Shown piece after piece: positions 8,085-16,458 of a stretch of 64,000 nt of DNA. The notes below the pieces were generated by a model that worked only from the letters and a program-made list of their open reading frames with translations, had not been told where the DNA came from and searched no databases. Location: positions 992,001 to 1,056,000 of the forward strand of contig NZ_VFNL01000001.1 in assembly GCF_006715565.1 (NCBI RefSeq), written 5' to 3'. Positions within the stretch are counted from its first letter, which is position 1. Each line of letters begins with the position of its first letter. This stretch comes from Microbacterium sp. SLBN-154. Lineage in GTDB: Bacteria > Actinomycetota > Actinomycetes > Actinomycetales > Microbacteriaceae. Made by a program: the position numbers and the translations under genes.

Positions 8085-8510
8085 ATGCGCCTTCGCCCGA
8101 TCGATCTCGTGGACGTCTTCGTCTACCTCGTCGTGCTGGGCGTGTTCATCCAGCTCTTCCCCGCCGTCATCTCCGAGACCTTCCTTCTCGCCCTCCTCAC
8201 CGCGATCCTGCTGAAGGTCGTGCTCGAAGTCGTGCTGTGGCTGAAGAAGCGGGTGATCGCGCGCATCCGCGCCTCGAGCACCGCCCTCACGCGCACGGTC
8301 AACATCGTCGCGCTCGTGCTGATCCTTCCGGGCAGCAAGTTCGTGGTGCTGCTACTGGTCGACCTCGTCTTCGGCGACGAGGTGCGCCTCGGCGGCTTCT
8401 TCGCCGTCACGGCGCTCATCATCGTCCTGACCCTCGCGCGGGCGGGCGTCCGCCGGCTGCTCGCTCCGGTCCCGGGCGACCCGGCGAGCGATCAGAGCTC
8501 GCGGAGGTAG
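8085..8510 (+). CDS. Small integral membrane protein, unknown function
   Basis: 141 residues with three to four hydrophobic segments (about 10-30, 33-50, 70-95 and 102-120) separated by short basic loops such as LKKRVIARIR. Not recognised as any named family. The start at 8085 is supported by a TAGCCT box 7 bases upstream, consistent with leaderless expression. The 3' end overlaps the convergent acetyltransferase gene by 19 bases. Confidence 0.65.
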   Translation: MRLRPIDLVDVFVYLVVLGVFIQLFPAVISETFLLALLTAILLKVVLEVVLWLKKRVIARIRASSTALTRTVNIVALVLILPGSKFVVLLLVDLVFGDEVRLGGFFAVTALIIVLTLARAGVRRLLAPVPGDPASDQSSRR

Positions 8511-8965
8511 CAGAGCATCCGATAGTCCTCGCCGGGTTCGATGTTGACGAACCCGTGTCGCTCGTAGAACCGGCGGGTGTCGTGATCGATCTCGTCGACG
8601 TTGATGTGCATCTCGCCGGCCCCGCGGCGTCGCACCTCGTCGATCGCGGCGGTGAGGACGCGGGTGCCGATGCCCTCGTCGCGCAGCGTCGGGCGCACGT
8701 AGAGCTCTTCGAGCTGGGCGAGTGCGCCCCGGTAGTACGGCGTCGGCCGCAGCGTCAGGAAGGCGAAGGCCACAGCCGCGCCTGCGTCATCCTCCGCGAG
8801 GACGACCAGCACGTCGTCCCGCAGCAGGAGGGCGGCGAACCGCTCCCCGAAGAACGCGGCACCGGGGGTGGCCGATTCGAACTCGGTGTTGAAGTCGTGG
8901 AGCAGCGCGCCGACCGTCGCGGCATCCTCTTCGGTGGCGAATCGCACCGTGACCGGCGTCGGCAT
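8492..8965 (-). CDS. GNAT-family N-acetyltransferase
   Basis: 157 residues. The acetyl-CoA-binding motif A is visible as ELYVRPTLRDEGIGTRVL (pattern R-x-x-G-x-G), preceded by the beta-4 strand and followed by the FYERHGFVN motif B typical of GNATs. The start MPTPVTVRF at 8965 is preferred because the family begins with a beta-strand of the form VRFATEEDA; the frame stays open further upstream without homologous sequence. The acceptor is unknown. Confidence 0.83.
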   Translation of the reverse strand: MPTPVTVRFATEEDAATVGALLHDFNTEFESATPGAAFFGERFAALLLRDDVLVVLAEDDAGAAVAFAFLTLRPTPYYRGALAQLEELYVRPTLRDEGIGTRVLTAAIDEVRRRGAGEMHINVDEIDHDTRRFYERHGFVNIEPGEDYRMLCYLREL

Positions 8966-8998
8966 GGGTTCATCATTGCCGACGGCGGCGCGCGGCGG

Positions 8999-9004
8999 TA
9001 GCGT
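8999..9004 (+). promoter_or_regulatory. Leaderless -10 box (TAGCGT)
   Basis: TAGCGT ends 7 bases before the GTG at 9012, and no ribosome-binding site intervenes. This supports that GTG over the ATG at 9027. Confidence 0.5.
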
Positions 9005-9011
9005 GCGGCGC

Positions 9012-9431
9012 GTGAGCCATCCGATCATGTTCGATGAGGCGGATGCTGCGCTGCGGCGCATCCGCGAGATCGCCCTGGCGTTTCCGGGTGCGGCGGAGCG
9101 GGTCTCGCACGGCCGGCCGAACTTCTTCACCACGAAGACCTTCTGCTACTTCGGCGGATCGGAGCGGGGCGACCATGTGGGGGCGCGGCACGATCGCGCC
9201 ATCCTCGTCCGGCCCGACCCGGTCGACGAGCCGGCCCTCCGACAGGACCCCCGATTCTGGGAGCCCGCGTACCTCTGGCCGGCCGGGTGGCTCGGCGTCG
9301 ACGTTCCCGCCGGCGACGCTCCCGATGACGAGTGGGCCGAGGTCGCCGAACTCATCGACGCGTCGTACCGTGTCACCGCGCCGAAGAAGCTGGTGCGCGA
9401 GCTCGATCTGAGGGCAGCCGAGGCGGACTGA
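9012..9431 (+). CDS. MmcQ/YjbR-family protein
   Basis: 139 residues of the CyaY-like MmcQ/YjbR fold: an early ALAFPGAAERVSHGRPNF block, the central FCYFGG strand, WLGVD and the C-terminal WAEVAELIDASYRVTAPKK helix are characteristic. Members bind DNA or act as small adaptors; no catalytic activity is established. The start GTG at 9012 fits the -10 box. Confidence 0.78.
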   Translation: MSHPIMFDEADAALRRIREIALAFPGAAERVSHGRPNFFTTKTFCYFGGSERGDHVGARHDRAILVRPDPVDEPALRQDPRFWEPAYLWPAGWLGVDVPAGDAPDDEWAEVAELIDASYRVTAPKKLVRELDLRAAEAD

Positions 9432-9480
9432 CCCCGATCGCGCTCGCCCGCAACCCCTCGCCCGGCCGAGCCCGCGCCCC

Positions 9481-9486
9481 TAGAGT
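9481..9486 (+). promoter_or_regulatory. Leaderless -10 box (TAGAGT)
   Basis: TAGAGT is followed by six bases and then the ATG at 9493, giving a leaderless transcript. No Shine-Dalgarno sequence is present. Confidence 0.55.
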
Positions 9487-9492
9487 GCCCCC

Positions 9493-10959
9493 ATGGGAGA
9501 GGATGTCGCACCGCAGGAGTTCACCCGCGCCGACCGCACCCGCCACCGCGAGAAGGTGCGGCAGAACCTCGACGTCTTCGCGCAGATGCTGCGCGAATCG
9601 CGGTTCGACACCGACGATCCGCTGACGGGGCTGGAGGTCGAGTTCAACCTCATCGACGAGGTCGGCGATCCCGCGCTCCGCAACGCCGAGGCGCTCGCCG
9701 CGATCGCCGACCCGGCGTTCCAGACCGAGCTCGGTCAGTTCAACATCGAGATGAACGTCCCCCCGGCGCGACTGCGCGGGGGAGGGCTGACGACGTTCGA
9801 GGAGGGACTGCGCCGGAGCCTCAACCGAGCGGAGGAACGCTCGGCGGGTGTCGGCGCGCATCTGGTGATGATCGGTATCCTGCCGACGCTCGCCGAAGGA
9901 CACCTCACGCGCGAGACCCTGAGTGCCAACCCGCGCTACGCCCTGCTCAGCGAGCAGATCCTCGATGCCCGCGGCGAGGACATCGCGATCTCGATCACGG
10001 GTGCCGAGAAGCTTCGCACCACGGCCGACTCGATCATTCCCGAAGCGGCGTGCACGAGCACGCAATTCCACGTGCAGACCTCGCCCGACGACTTCGCCTC
10101 ATACTGGAACGCCTCGCAGGTGATCGCCGGGGTGCAGCTCGCCGTGTCGGCGAACTCGCCGTATCTCCTCGGCAAGGAGCTCTGGCGCGAGACGCGCATC
10201 CCGCTGTTCGAGCAGGCGACCGACACCCGCAGCGAGGAGCTGAAGGCGCAGGGCGTCCGCCCCCGGGTGTGGTTCGGCGAGCGGTGGATCACCTCGGTGT
10301 TCGACCTGTTCGAAGAGAACGTCCGGTACTTCCCGGCTCTTCTCCCCGTGGTCGACGACGAAGACCCGGCGGTCGCCCTCGAAGAGGGCCGGGTGCCGTC
10401 GCTCGCCGAGCTCAAGCTCCACAACGGCACCGTGTACCGCTGGAACCGCCCGGTGTACGACATCGCCGACGGGATGCCGCACCTGCGCGTGGAGAACCGG
10501 CTGCTGGCCGCAGGGCCCACCGTCGCCGACATCATGGCCAACGCCGCCTTCTACTTCGGGCTCGTGCGCGCGCTCGCCGAGGACGAGCGGCCGCTGTGGT
10601 CGCAGATGTCGTTCAGCGCCGCGGAGGAGAACTTCCACGCCGGCGCCCGCGACGGCATCGATGCGCGTGTCTACTGGCCGGGGGTCGGGCAGGTGGCGGC
10701 GACCGAGCTGGTGCTCCGGCGCCTGCTCCCCCTCGCCCACCGAGGCCTCGAGGCATGGGGCGTCGACACCGCCGAGCGCGAGCGTCTCCTCGGGATCATC
10801 GAGCAGCGGTGCCTCACCGGAGTCACCGGGGCGGAGTGGTTCATCGGGCGCATGCATCAGCGCCGCGGCATGGAGCGCTTCGATGCCCTGCGGGCCACCC
10901 TTCTCGACTACACCGCCGGCATGCACACCAACGAGCCGGTGCACACCTGGGAGCGCTGA
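9493..10959 (+). CDS. Glutamate-cysteine ligase family 2 (GCS2)-like carboxylate-amine ligase
   Basis: A 488-residue protein of the GCS2 superfamily. GLEVEFNLID near residue 45 is the metal/glutamate-binding strand, and ELGQFNIEMNVPP follows. STQFHVQTSP and VENRLLAAGPTVADIMANAAFYFG are later conserved blocks. Relatives make gamma-glutamyl bonds; actinobacterial paralogues also include members of unproven substrate. It differs from EgtA/GshA in length, so I call only the family. The start is supported by the leaderless -10. The gene is monocistronic. Confidence 0.75.
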   Translation: MGEDVAPQEFTRADRTRHREKVRQNLDVFAQMLRESRFDTDDPLTGLEVEFNLIDEVGDPALRNAEALAAIADPAFQTELGQFNIEMNVPPARLRGGGLTTFEEGLRRSLNRAEERSAGVGAHLVMIGILPTLAEGHLTRETLSANPRYALLSEQILDARGEDIAISITGAEKLRTTADSIIPEAACTSTQFHVQTSPDDFASYWNASQVIAGVQLAVSANSPYLLGKELWRETRIPLFEQATDTRSEELKAQGVRPRVWFGERWITSVFDLFEENVRYFPALLPVVDDEDPAVALEEGRVPSLAELKLHNGTVYRWNRPVYDIADGMPHLRVENRLLAAGPTVADIMANAAFYFGLVRALAEDERPLWSQMSFSAAEENFHAGARDGIDARVYWPGVGQVAATELVLRRLLPLAHRGLEAWGVDTAERERLLGIIEQRCLTGVTGAEWFIGRMHQRRGMERFDALRATLLDYTAGMHTNEPVHTWER

Positions 10960-10972
10960 TCGCCCGCGCCTG

Positions 10973-11758
10973 TCAGCGCGGCTTCTTCTCCGAGGTCTCG
11001 CCGCGCTTCCAGTAGCCCTTGATGACGGTCTGGTCCGCCGGCACGCCCCACCGCTCGAGCAGCAGCTCACGTCCGGGCTTGACGATCGACTGCTCGGCCG
11101 CGATGAACCCCAGGATGCTGCCGGCCGGCCGCTCCTCACCGCCGAGGGCGCTCAGGCGCGCAGCCAGCGCCGACCCAGGCGCCGTCGTGCCGCGGTGCAC
11201 CTGCTCGACGGCAACACCGGCGGGCGCGTCGATCGGCAGCTCGTGGGCGGCGTCGGCCACCTCGACGAAGATGCGCCCGCGCGCCTGGTCGTCCATGATC
11301 CCCGCGAAGCGGCGCATGGCCGGCATCGCCGTCTCGTCACCGGCGAGCAGCCAGAAGTCGGGTCGACCGTCGACGATCTTCGAGCCGCGTGGACCGCGGA
11401 TGCCCGCCAGGGCACCCGTCGGAGCGGTCGCCGCCCACGTGGACGCCGCACCGGCCGGTCCCTCGAGCGGGTCGCCGTGCAGCACGAATTCCAGATCGAG
11501 CCAGTCGGCACCCCACCGCGCCGGGGTGTATTCGCGGCTCGGCGCGGCGGCGAGCTCTTCGTCGGTGCGAGGATCGCCGTCGGGGAAGAAGATGCGCACG
11601 TGGTCGTCGGGTGCCGCCGAGACGAAGTCCGCCATGTCGTCCCCGACCAGCCGGACCCTCACATAGCCGGGCGTGACCCACTCGCGGTCGGCCAGGCGAA
11701 GGCGGCGGAACCGCAGCTCGTGACCCTGAGGGCGGAAGGAGAAGGAGGACTCGGGCAT
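10973..11758 (-). CDS. Siderophore-interacting FAD-binding reductase
   Basis: A 261-residue member of the SIP/ViuB family, cytoplasmic flavoproteins that reduce ferric siderophores with NAD(P)H. The FAD-binding motif is seen as SREYTPARW at 75-82. GPRGSK lies in the FAD pyrophosphate region and DFWLLAGDETAMPAMRR at 134-150 is the NAD(P)H-domain start. ATG 11758 is chosen because the SIP beta-barrel starts soon after and AAAGAG lies upstream. It is not next to siderophore transport genes, so it may serve an imported xenosiderophore. Confidence 0.85.
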   Translation of the reverse strand: MPESSFSFRPQGHELRFRRLRLADREWVTPGYVRVRLVGDDMADFVSAAPDDHVRIFFPDGDPRTDEELAAAPSREYTPARWGADWLDLEFVLHGDPLEGPAGAASTWAATAPTGALAGIRGPRGSKIVDGRPDFWLLAGDETAMPAMRRFAGIMDDQARGRIFVEVADAAHELPIDAPAGVAVEQVHRGTTAPGSALAARLSALGGEERPAGSILGFIAAEQSIVKPGRELLLERWGVPADQTVIKGYWKRGETSEKKPR

Positions 11759-11793
11759 GGCGCTCTTTCGTTCGGGTTTCTCTTTCCACCCTG

Positions 11794-12051
11794 TCACGGA
11801 GTGCCATCGGGGCCCGAGGCGCCGTCACTGAGTGGGCCCCCCGCCCCGTCGGCTTCGAACCTCAGGATGTCGCCGGGCTGGCAGTCCAGGGCCTGGCACA
11901 GCGCATCGAGGGTCGAGAAGCGCACCGCCTTGGCCCGGCCGTTCTTCAGGACGGCGAGGTTCGCGGGGGTGATGCCGATGAGGTCGGCGAGCGTGCCGAC
12001 GGCCATCTTGCGCCGCGCGAGCATCACGTCGATGTCGACGATGATCGGCAT
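11794..12051 (-). CDS. Small XRE-type HTH regulator
   Basis: 85 residues forming one Cro/C1 helix-turn-helix of the YozG type: an N-terminal strand MPIIVDIDVML, then LADLIGITPANLAVLKNGRAK (recognition helix) and LDALCQALDCQPGDILRF. A 15-residue Gly/Pro tail follows. The gene starts in the stop codon of the upstream DUF2975 membrane protein (TGATG). Fused or adjacent DUF2975/HTH pairs are a recurrent module, probably a membrane sensor controlling its own HTH partner. Confidence 0.83.
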   Translation of the reverse strand: MPIIVDIDVMLARRKMAVGTLADLIGITPANLAVLKNGRAKAVRFSTLDALCQALDCQPGDILRFEADGAGGPLSDGASGPDGTP

Positions 12052-12536
12052 CAGATCACCTCGTCGAGCTCGGCGCGGAGCCGCCCCGCCTCGACCTCGC
12101 GGGCGATGGCCTGCGTCAGCAGCATCCTCATCACCACCACCAGCAGGGCCATGCCGGCGAGCACGAGGGCGAAGCCCGAGATGAGGCCGATGATTCCGGG
12201 GGCTGCCTCGCCGAAGCGGAGCACCACGGCGAAGGCGAAGGTGACGACGGATGCCGCGATCACCGCGCCGATGATCACGTCGACGTAGCGGAACGCGGCC
12301 GGGATGAACACGGCGCCGCGGCGCACCATCGTCAGGAGGCGCCAGACGCAGACGGCGAAGACCTGGAGGGTCAGAACCCCGAGGACGACGAGAACCGCGA
12401 TGCTCACCCGCGCCCACAGCGGAGCGCCGTCGAGGTCGATCCACAGCAGGGGGACGATGACCGTCTGTACGATCAGCGACCCGACCAGCGAGAGCGCAAT
12501 GATCACCCGCAGCGCCAGAATCGTCTTCTTTCCCAT
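12051..12536 (-). CDS. DUF2975 membrane protein
   Basis: 161 residues with four predicted membrane helices (about 7-30, 45-65, 86-105 and 118-138) and a short cytoplasmic C-terminal helix rich in Arg/Glu. The helix pattern and the central LLTMVRRGAVFIPAAFRYV loop match DUF2975 proteins, which pair with a YozG-type HTH. The start ATG at 12536 has a spaced GGAGG; ATG 12539 overlaps it too closely. One-base overlap with the HTH gene implies coupled translation. Confidence 0.8.
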   Translation of the reverse strand: MGKKTILALRVIIALSLVGSLIVQTVIVPLLWIDLDGAPLWARVSIAVLVVLGVLTLQVFAVCVWRLLTMVRRGAVFIPAAFRYVDVIIGAVIAASVVTFAFAVVLRFGEAAPGIIGLISGFALVLAGMALLVVVMRMLLTQAIAREVEAGRLRAELDEVI

Positions 12537-12603
12537 CATTCCTCCTGTTGCTCGAGAGGAATCTATCGAATATCGATAGTTCAGGCAACTCGAAGATATA
12601 GAC

Positions 12604-12619
12604 ATACCCCCGGGGGTAT
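12604..12619. promoter_or_regulatory. CsoR/CstR-type operator
   Basis: A perfect 16-base palindrome ATACCCCC/GGGGGTAT lies 9 bases before the ATG of the CoA-disulfide reductase gene. The shape (TA, C-tract, G-tract, TA) is the classic operator of CsoR-family repressors, and a CsoR-family gene is the next gene of this operon. Binding is inferred. Confidence 0.75.
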
Positions 12620-12628
12620 CATCGGAGC

Positions 12629-14356
12629 ATGCCCCAGAGCCCTTCCCCACACAGGATCGTCATCGTCGGAGGCGTCGCCGGCGGAATGAGCTGCGCCGCC
12701 CGCGCCCGACGGCTGGACGAGTCCGCCGAGATCATCGTGCTCGAGCGCGGCCCGCACGTCTCCTTTGCGAACTGCGGTCTGCCCTACTACGTCGGCGGCG
12801 AGATCGCCGAGGCCGACAAGCTCCTCGTCCAGACTCCGGCCTCGCTCCGCGCCGCGCTGAATCTCGACGTGCGCACCGACCACGACGTCACGGCGGTAGA
12901 CACCGCGGCGCAGACGGTCACCGTCATGACCGCCGACGGGGTGGAGCAGATCCGCTACGACGCCCTCGTTCTCTCCCCGGGCGGGCAGGCGGTGCGTCCG
13001 CCGCTTCCGGGCCTCGACTCCCCGCGGGTGCGGACCCTTCGCACCGTCGACGATGCCCTGGCGCTCCGGAACCGCGTCGACACGGGCGCTCGCCGGGCAG
13101 TGGTGCTCGGCGCCGGGTTCATCGGGCTCGAAGCCGCCGAGGCGCTCGCCGCTCGAGGGCTCGCCGTCTCGCTCGTCGAACTCGCCGGGCATGTGCTGCC
13201 CCCGCTCGAGCGGGAGCTTGCGACCCTCGTCGCCGATGAGCTCGTCGACCTCGGCGTCGATCTGCACATCGGGGTCGGCGCGAACGCGGTCGAGCAGGGC
13301 ACCGAGCACGACGTCGTCGTGCTCGCCGACGGCACCCGCATCGACGCCGACCTCATCGTCCTGTCGGTGGGCGTCCGTCCTGACACCGCCACCTTCGAGG
13401 CGGCCGGCATCGTGTGCGACCGGGGCGCCATCGTCGTCGACGAGCACGGGCGCACCTCCGCTCCGCGGGTCTGGGCGGTGGGTGACGCCACCGCCGCGAT
13501 CGATGCGGTCACCGGCGTCCGGCGCCCGATCGCCCTAGCGGGCCCGGCCAACCGCGCCGGTCGGCTCATCGCCGACGACATCCTCCGCCCCGGTGCCGCT
13601 CGGGCGGTGCCCTCGTCGGTGGGCACGGCGATCGTGCGGGTCGGCTCTCTCGCCGCAGCCCTCACCGGCGCGAACCGCACGTCGCTCGACGCCGCGGGCA
13701 CGCGCTACCGCACCCTGCACCTGCACCCCAATCAGCACGCAGGGTACTTCCCGGGCGCCGCGCAGCTGCACCTCATCGTGCACTTCCGCGAGGACGACGG
13801 CCTGCTTCTGGGAGCGCAGGCGGTGGGGGAAGACGGCGTCGACAAGCGCATCGACGTCCTGGCCACCGCCATCCGCTCCTCTCTCACCGTCGATGACCTC
13901 ATGGATCTCGACCTCGCCTACTCGCCGCCCTACGGTGCTGCGAAAGACCCGGTGAACCTCGTCGGGATGCTGGGTGAGAACGTCCGCACCGGTCAGCTGC
14001 GCCTCTGGTACGCCGACGACCTCGACGAGGTGCTCGCCTCGGCGCTCGTACTCGACGTGCGCTCGGCTGACGAGGTCGCCACCGGTCACCTGCCCGGCGC
14101 GCTGCACATTCCGCACACCGAGCTGCGTGCTCGGCTGGCCGAGGTGACGGATGCCGCCGACGGCCGTCCGGTCCGCGTCATGTGCGCGTCGGGGGTGCGC
14201 TCGGCGATCGCCTACCGCGTGCTCGTGCAGGCGGGCTTCGATGCCGCGTCGCTCTCGGGCGGCATCCTCACCCTGCGTGCGGCGCTCGGACCGCGCGCCG
14301 CCGATCTGCTGCGCGTCTGGTCCGAACCCGTCGTCCGTGAAGGGGGATCCCGCTGA
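12629..14356 (+). CDS. CoA-disulfide reductase fused to a rhodanese domain (CoADR-Rhd)
   Basis: A 575-residue flavoprotein. The FAD motif GGVAGG is at 14-19 and the single redox cysteine C49 lies in FANCGLPYYVGG (CoADR/Npx type). An NAD(P)H Rossmann motif VLGAGFIGLEAAEAL and a pyridine-nucleotide oxidoreductase dimerisation domain follow. A C-terminal rhodanese domain has active C519 in MCASGVRS. Such fusions reduce CoA-disulfides, CoA-persulfides or polysulfides with NAD(P)H. The upstream CsoR-type operator and the downstream CstR-like gene suggest a reactive-sulfur response. Confidence 0.88.
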   Translation: MPQSPSPHRIVIVGGVAGGMSCAARARRLDESAEIIVLERGPHVSFANCGLPYYVGGEIAEADKLLVQTPASLRAALNLDVRTDHDVTAVDTAAQTVTVMTADGVEQIRYDALVLSPGGQAVRPPLPGLDSPRVRTLRTVDDALALRNRVDTGARRAVVLGAGFIGLEAAEALAARGLAVSLVELAGHVLPPLERELATLVADELVDLGVDLHIGVGANAVEQGTEHDVVVLADGTRIDADLIVLSVGVRPDTATFEAAGIVCDRGAIVVDEHGRTSAPRVWAVGDATAAIDAVTGVRRPIALAGPANRAGRLIADDILRPGAARAVPSSVGTAIVRVGSLAAALTGANRTSLDAAGTRYRTLHLHPNQHAGYFPGAAQLHLIVHFREDDGLLLGAQAVGEDGVDKRIDVLATAIRSSLTVDDLMDLDLAYSPPYGAAKDPVNLVGMLGENVRTGQLRLWYADDLDEVLASALVLDVRSADEVATGHLPGALHIPHTELRARLAEVTDAADGRPVRVMCASGVRSAIAYRVLVQAGFDAASLSGGILTLRAALGPRAADLLRVWSEPVVREGGSR

Positions 14357-14631
14357 TGCGCACCGCCGACCCCGAAGTCCAGCGCCGGATCGTCAATCGC
14401 CTGCGCCGCGCCCGCGGCCAGCTCGATGCGGTCATCGCCGCCGTCGAGCAGGACAAGCCCTGTCGCGACGTGATCACCCAGCTCGCCGCCGCCGGCAGCG
14501 CGATCGACCGTGCCGGATTCGCCATCGTCTCCACGGCGATGAAGGAATGCCTGGCCGACCCCGATGCCGCGTTCGAAGACGACGGCACCACCCCCGAAGA
14601 GCTCGAGAAGCTCTTCATGATGCTCGCCTGA
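14356..14631 (+). CDS. CsoR-family repressor, persulfide-sensing (CstR-like) type
   Basis: A 91-residue all-helical CsoR-family protein. Copper-sensing CsoR uses Cys-His-Cys; here the first and last cysteines are kept (C36 in KPCRDV and C65 in MKECLAD) but the intervening histidine position is Ala61. Two cysteines without the histidine is the CstR pattern, in which they form a di- or trisulfide on exposure to persulfides. The start overlaps the reductase stop by one base (TGATG). Likely autoregulated through the palindrome at 12604-12619. Confidence 0.82.
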   Translation: MRTADPEVQRRIVNRLRRARGQLDAVIAAVEQDKPCRDVITQLAAAGSAIDRAGFAIVSTAMKECLADPDAAFEDDGTTPEELEKLFMMLA

Positions 14632-14657
14632 CCCCCCGCACCCGAAGGAGATTCCCC

Positions 14658-14825
14658 ATGTGCTACCCCGTCACCTGCGCCACCTGCGGCAAGACCACCT
14701 GGGACGGATGCGGCCAGCATGCCGACCAGGTCATGAAGGCCGTTCCCGCCGGTCAGCGCTGCCCCGGTCACCAGTCGGCGCCCCGCGCCGGCATCCTCGC
14801 GCGCCTCTTCGGCGGCGCCGCCTGA
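14658..14825 (+). CDS. Cys-rich mini-protein, putative zinc ribbon
   Basis: 55 residues with cysteines at 2, 7, 10, 18 and 35 and histidines at 21 and 38. CATCGK plus GCGQH and RCPGH look like a small metal-binding knuckle. I recognise this as a recurring actinobacterial hypothetical (pattern TCxxCGKTTWxGCGxH) without known function. The start has a good AAGGAG 8 bases upstream. It is 26 bases downstream of the CstR-like gene and probably in the same operon, hinting at a sulfur- or metal-related role. Confidence 0.75.
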   Translation: MCYPVTCATCGKTTWDGCGQHADQVMKAVPAGQRCPGHQSAPRAGILARLFGGAA

Positions 14826-14860
14826 GCCGGAGAGGCCTTTCCCACGCTGCGCCGCTCGGG

Positions 14861-14866
14861 TAGCGT
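14861..14866 (+). promoter_or_regulatory. Leaderless -10 box (TAGCGT)
   Basis: TAGCGT is followed by seven bases and then ATG 14874. A GTG at 14865 lies inside the box and is therefore not the start. Confidence 0.5.
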
Positions 14867-14873
14867 GGCGGCG

Positions 14874-15401
14874 ATGCCCACGCTTTCGCCTCCTCAGCCC
14901 GACGCCGCCGCGCCGCGCACCCCGGCTCCGGGGCTCGCCGGTCGCGAGCTGGTGGTCCAGATCCGGCGCCTGCTCGTCGTCACGCTCGTGGCGTGCGTGG
15001 TCTACCCCGCCTTCATCGGGGGGTCGAGATCGTTCTGCCCCGGCGGGTTCGACGCCGACGGCGGGTTCATCGACCGCGACGGACAGGCGACCGACCTCGC
15101 GCCGCAGTGCCTGTCGCTGCAGATGGGGCCCGGCCCCTTCGTCTTCGCTGCGATCGCGGCGATCGTGCTTCTGGCGCTCGGTCGCGTGATCCGCGTGGCG
15201 GACGATCTCGAGTCGGCGACACGGATGCTCCGCCGCGCGGGCCTCGCGATCATGATCGTCACGGGGCTGTCGCTGGTGATCGCGCACGTGTGGTTCGCGC
15301 TGCTTCCGGTCACGGAATGGGATCCGGCGAGCGGGTCCTTCTTCCTGTTCCCCTTCCCGTTCGCGGGAGTCGAGATGACGGTCGCGCCCCTGACGCCCTG
15401 A
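14874..15401 (+). CDS. Membrane protein of unknown function
   Basis: 175 residues with three hydrophobic segments at roughly 33-50, 85-105 and 122-145. An extracytoplasmic loop between the first two contains two cysteines (FCPGGFDADGG and QCLSL) that could form a disulfide. The Pro-rich N-terminus is cytoplasmic by charge. Not recognised as a named family. The start at 14874 is set by the leaderless -10. Confidence 0.6.
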   Translation: MPTLSPPQPDAAAPRTPAPGLAGRELVVQIRRLLVVTLVACVVYPAFIGGSRSFCPGGFDADGGFIDRDGQATDLAPQCLSLQMGPGPFVFAAIAAIVLLALGRVIRVADDLESATRMLRRAGLAIMIVTGLSLVIAHVWFALLPVTEWDPASGSFFLFPFPFAGVEMTVAPLTP

Positions 15402-15408
15402 CCGCGCC

Positions 15409-16458
15409 TCAGACGGCGGGCTGCTGCTGGGTGATGCAGTGGATGCCGCCGCCTCGGTCGAACAGGGGCCGCGCGTCGACGGTCGCCACGCGACGGCCGG
15501 GGTAGGCGTCGGCGAGGATCTCGCGCGCGCGGGTGTCGGCGAGTTCCTCGCCGAAGCCGCAGGCGATCACCCCGTCGTTGACGACGAGGTGGTTGACGTA
15601 GCTCCAGTCGACGACGCCGGTCTCATCGCGGAGTGTCGCCGGTGCCGGCAGCCCCGTGATCGTGACGCCCCGACCGCGGGCGGCGAACGCCTCCTCGAGC
15701 TCGGTGCGGATCTGGCGCGACACCTCGAAGTCGGGATGGTCGGGATTCTGCTGCTCGTGGAGCAGCACGTGGCCCTCTGCCGCGAAGGTCGCGACGATGT
15801 CCACGTGACCGTTGGTGCCCAGGTCGTCGTAGTCGCGGGTGAGTCCGCGCGAGAGCCAGATCGCGTCGGTCGCGCCGATCGTGCGGGCCATCTCGGCCTC
15901 GACGCGGGCTTTGTCGGCGAAGGGGTTCCGGCGGGGGTCGAGCTGCACCGTCTCGGTCAACAGGACGGTACCCGTCCCGTCGACGTGCAGGCCGCCGCCC
16001 TCGTTGACCAGCAGTGAGCTGATCACCTCGACGCCGAGGAGCTCGCCGATGAATCGGCCGATGAGGGCGGACTTCTGCCACTCCGCCCAGTCGGGTGCGC
16101 CCCAGCCGTTGAACACCCAGTCCACCGCGGCGAGCGTGCCGGGTCGCGCATCGTCGACGACGAAGGTCGGCCCGACATCGCGCATCCAGAACTCGTCGAT
16201 GGGGGCTTCGACGATCTCGATCTCGGCGCTGAGCATCCGCCGCGCGCGTGTGATCTCGGTGGGGTCGACCACCATCGTGACCGGTTCGAAGTCGGTGATC
16301 GCGTGGGCGACCGCCGTCCATGCGGCGTAGCCTTCCTCGCGCTCGGCGTCGCTGTCACCGAGGGTGAAGCCCTCGCGGGGGAACGCCATCCACGTCCGCT
16401 CGTGCCGCGCGGTCTCGGCGGGCATGCGCCACCCGAGGGGCGGGAAGCTGTCGGTCAT
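15409..16458 (-). CDS. aguA: Agmatine deiminase (peptidyl-arginine deiminase-like)
   Basis: A 349-residue guanidine-modifying enzyme converting agmatine to N-carbamoylputrescine and ammonia. Family blocks are present: FWMRDVGPTFVV near the N-third (substrate Asp), the NEGGGLHVDG strand, GTNGHVDIVATF with the catalytic histidine, and the nucleophile C341 in GGGIHCITQQQP at the C-terminus. The start ATG 16458 overlaps the amidase stop (ATGA), so the two are one operon. The usual second enzyme, a nitrilase-type carbamoylputrescine amidase, is absent here. Confidence 0.88.
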   Translation of the reverse strand: MTDSFPPLGWRMPAETARHERTWMAFPREGFTLGDSDAEREEGYAAWTAVAHAITDFEPVTMVVDPTEITRARRMLSAEIEIVEAPIDEFWMRDVGPTFVVDDARPGTLAAVDWVFNGWGAPDWAEWQKSALIGRFIGELLGVEVISSLLVNEGGGLHVDGTGTVLLTETVQLDPRRNPFADKARVEAEMARTIGATDAIWLSRGLTRDYDDLGTNGHVDIVATFAAEGHVLLHEQQNPDHPDFEVSRQIRTELEEAFAARGRGVTITGLPAPATLRDETGVVDWSYVNHLVVNDGVIACGFGEELADTRAREILADAYPGRRVATVDARPLFDRGGGIHCITQQQPAV

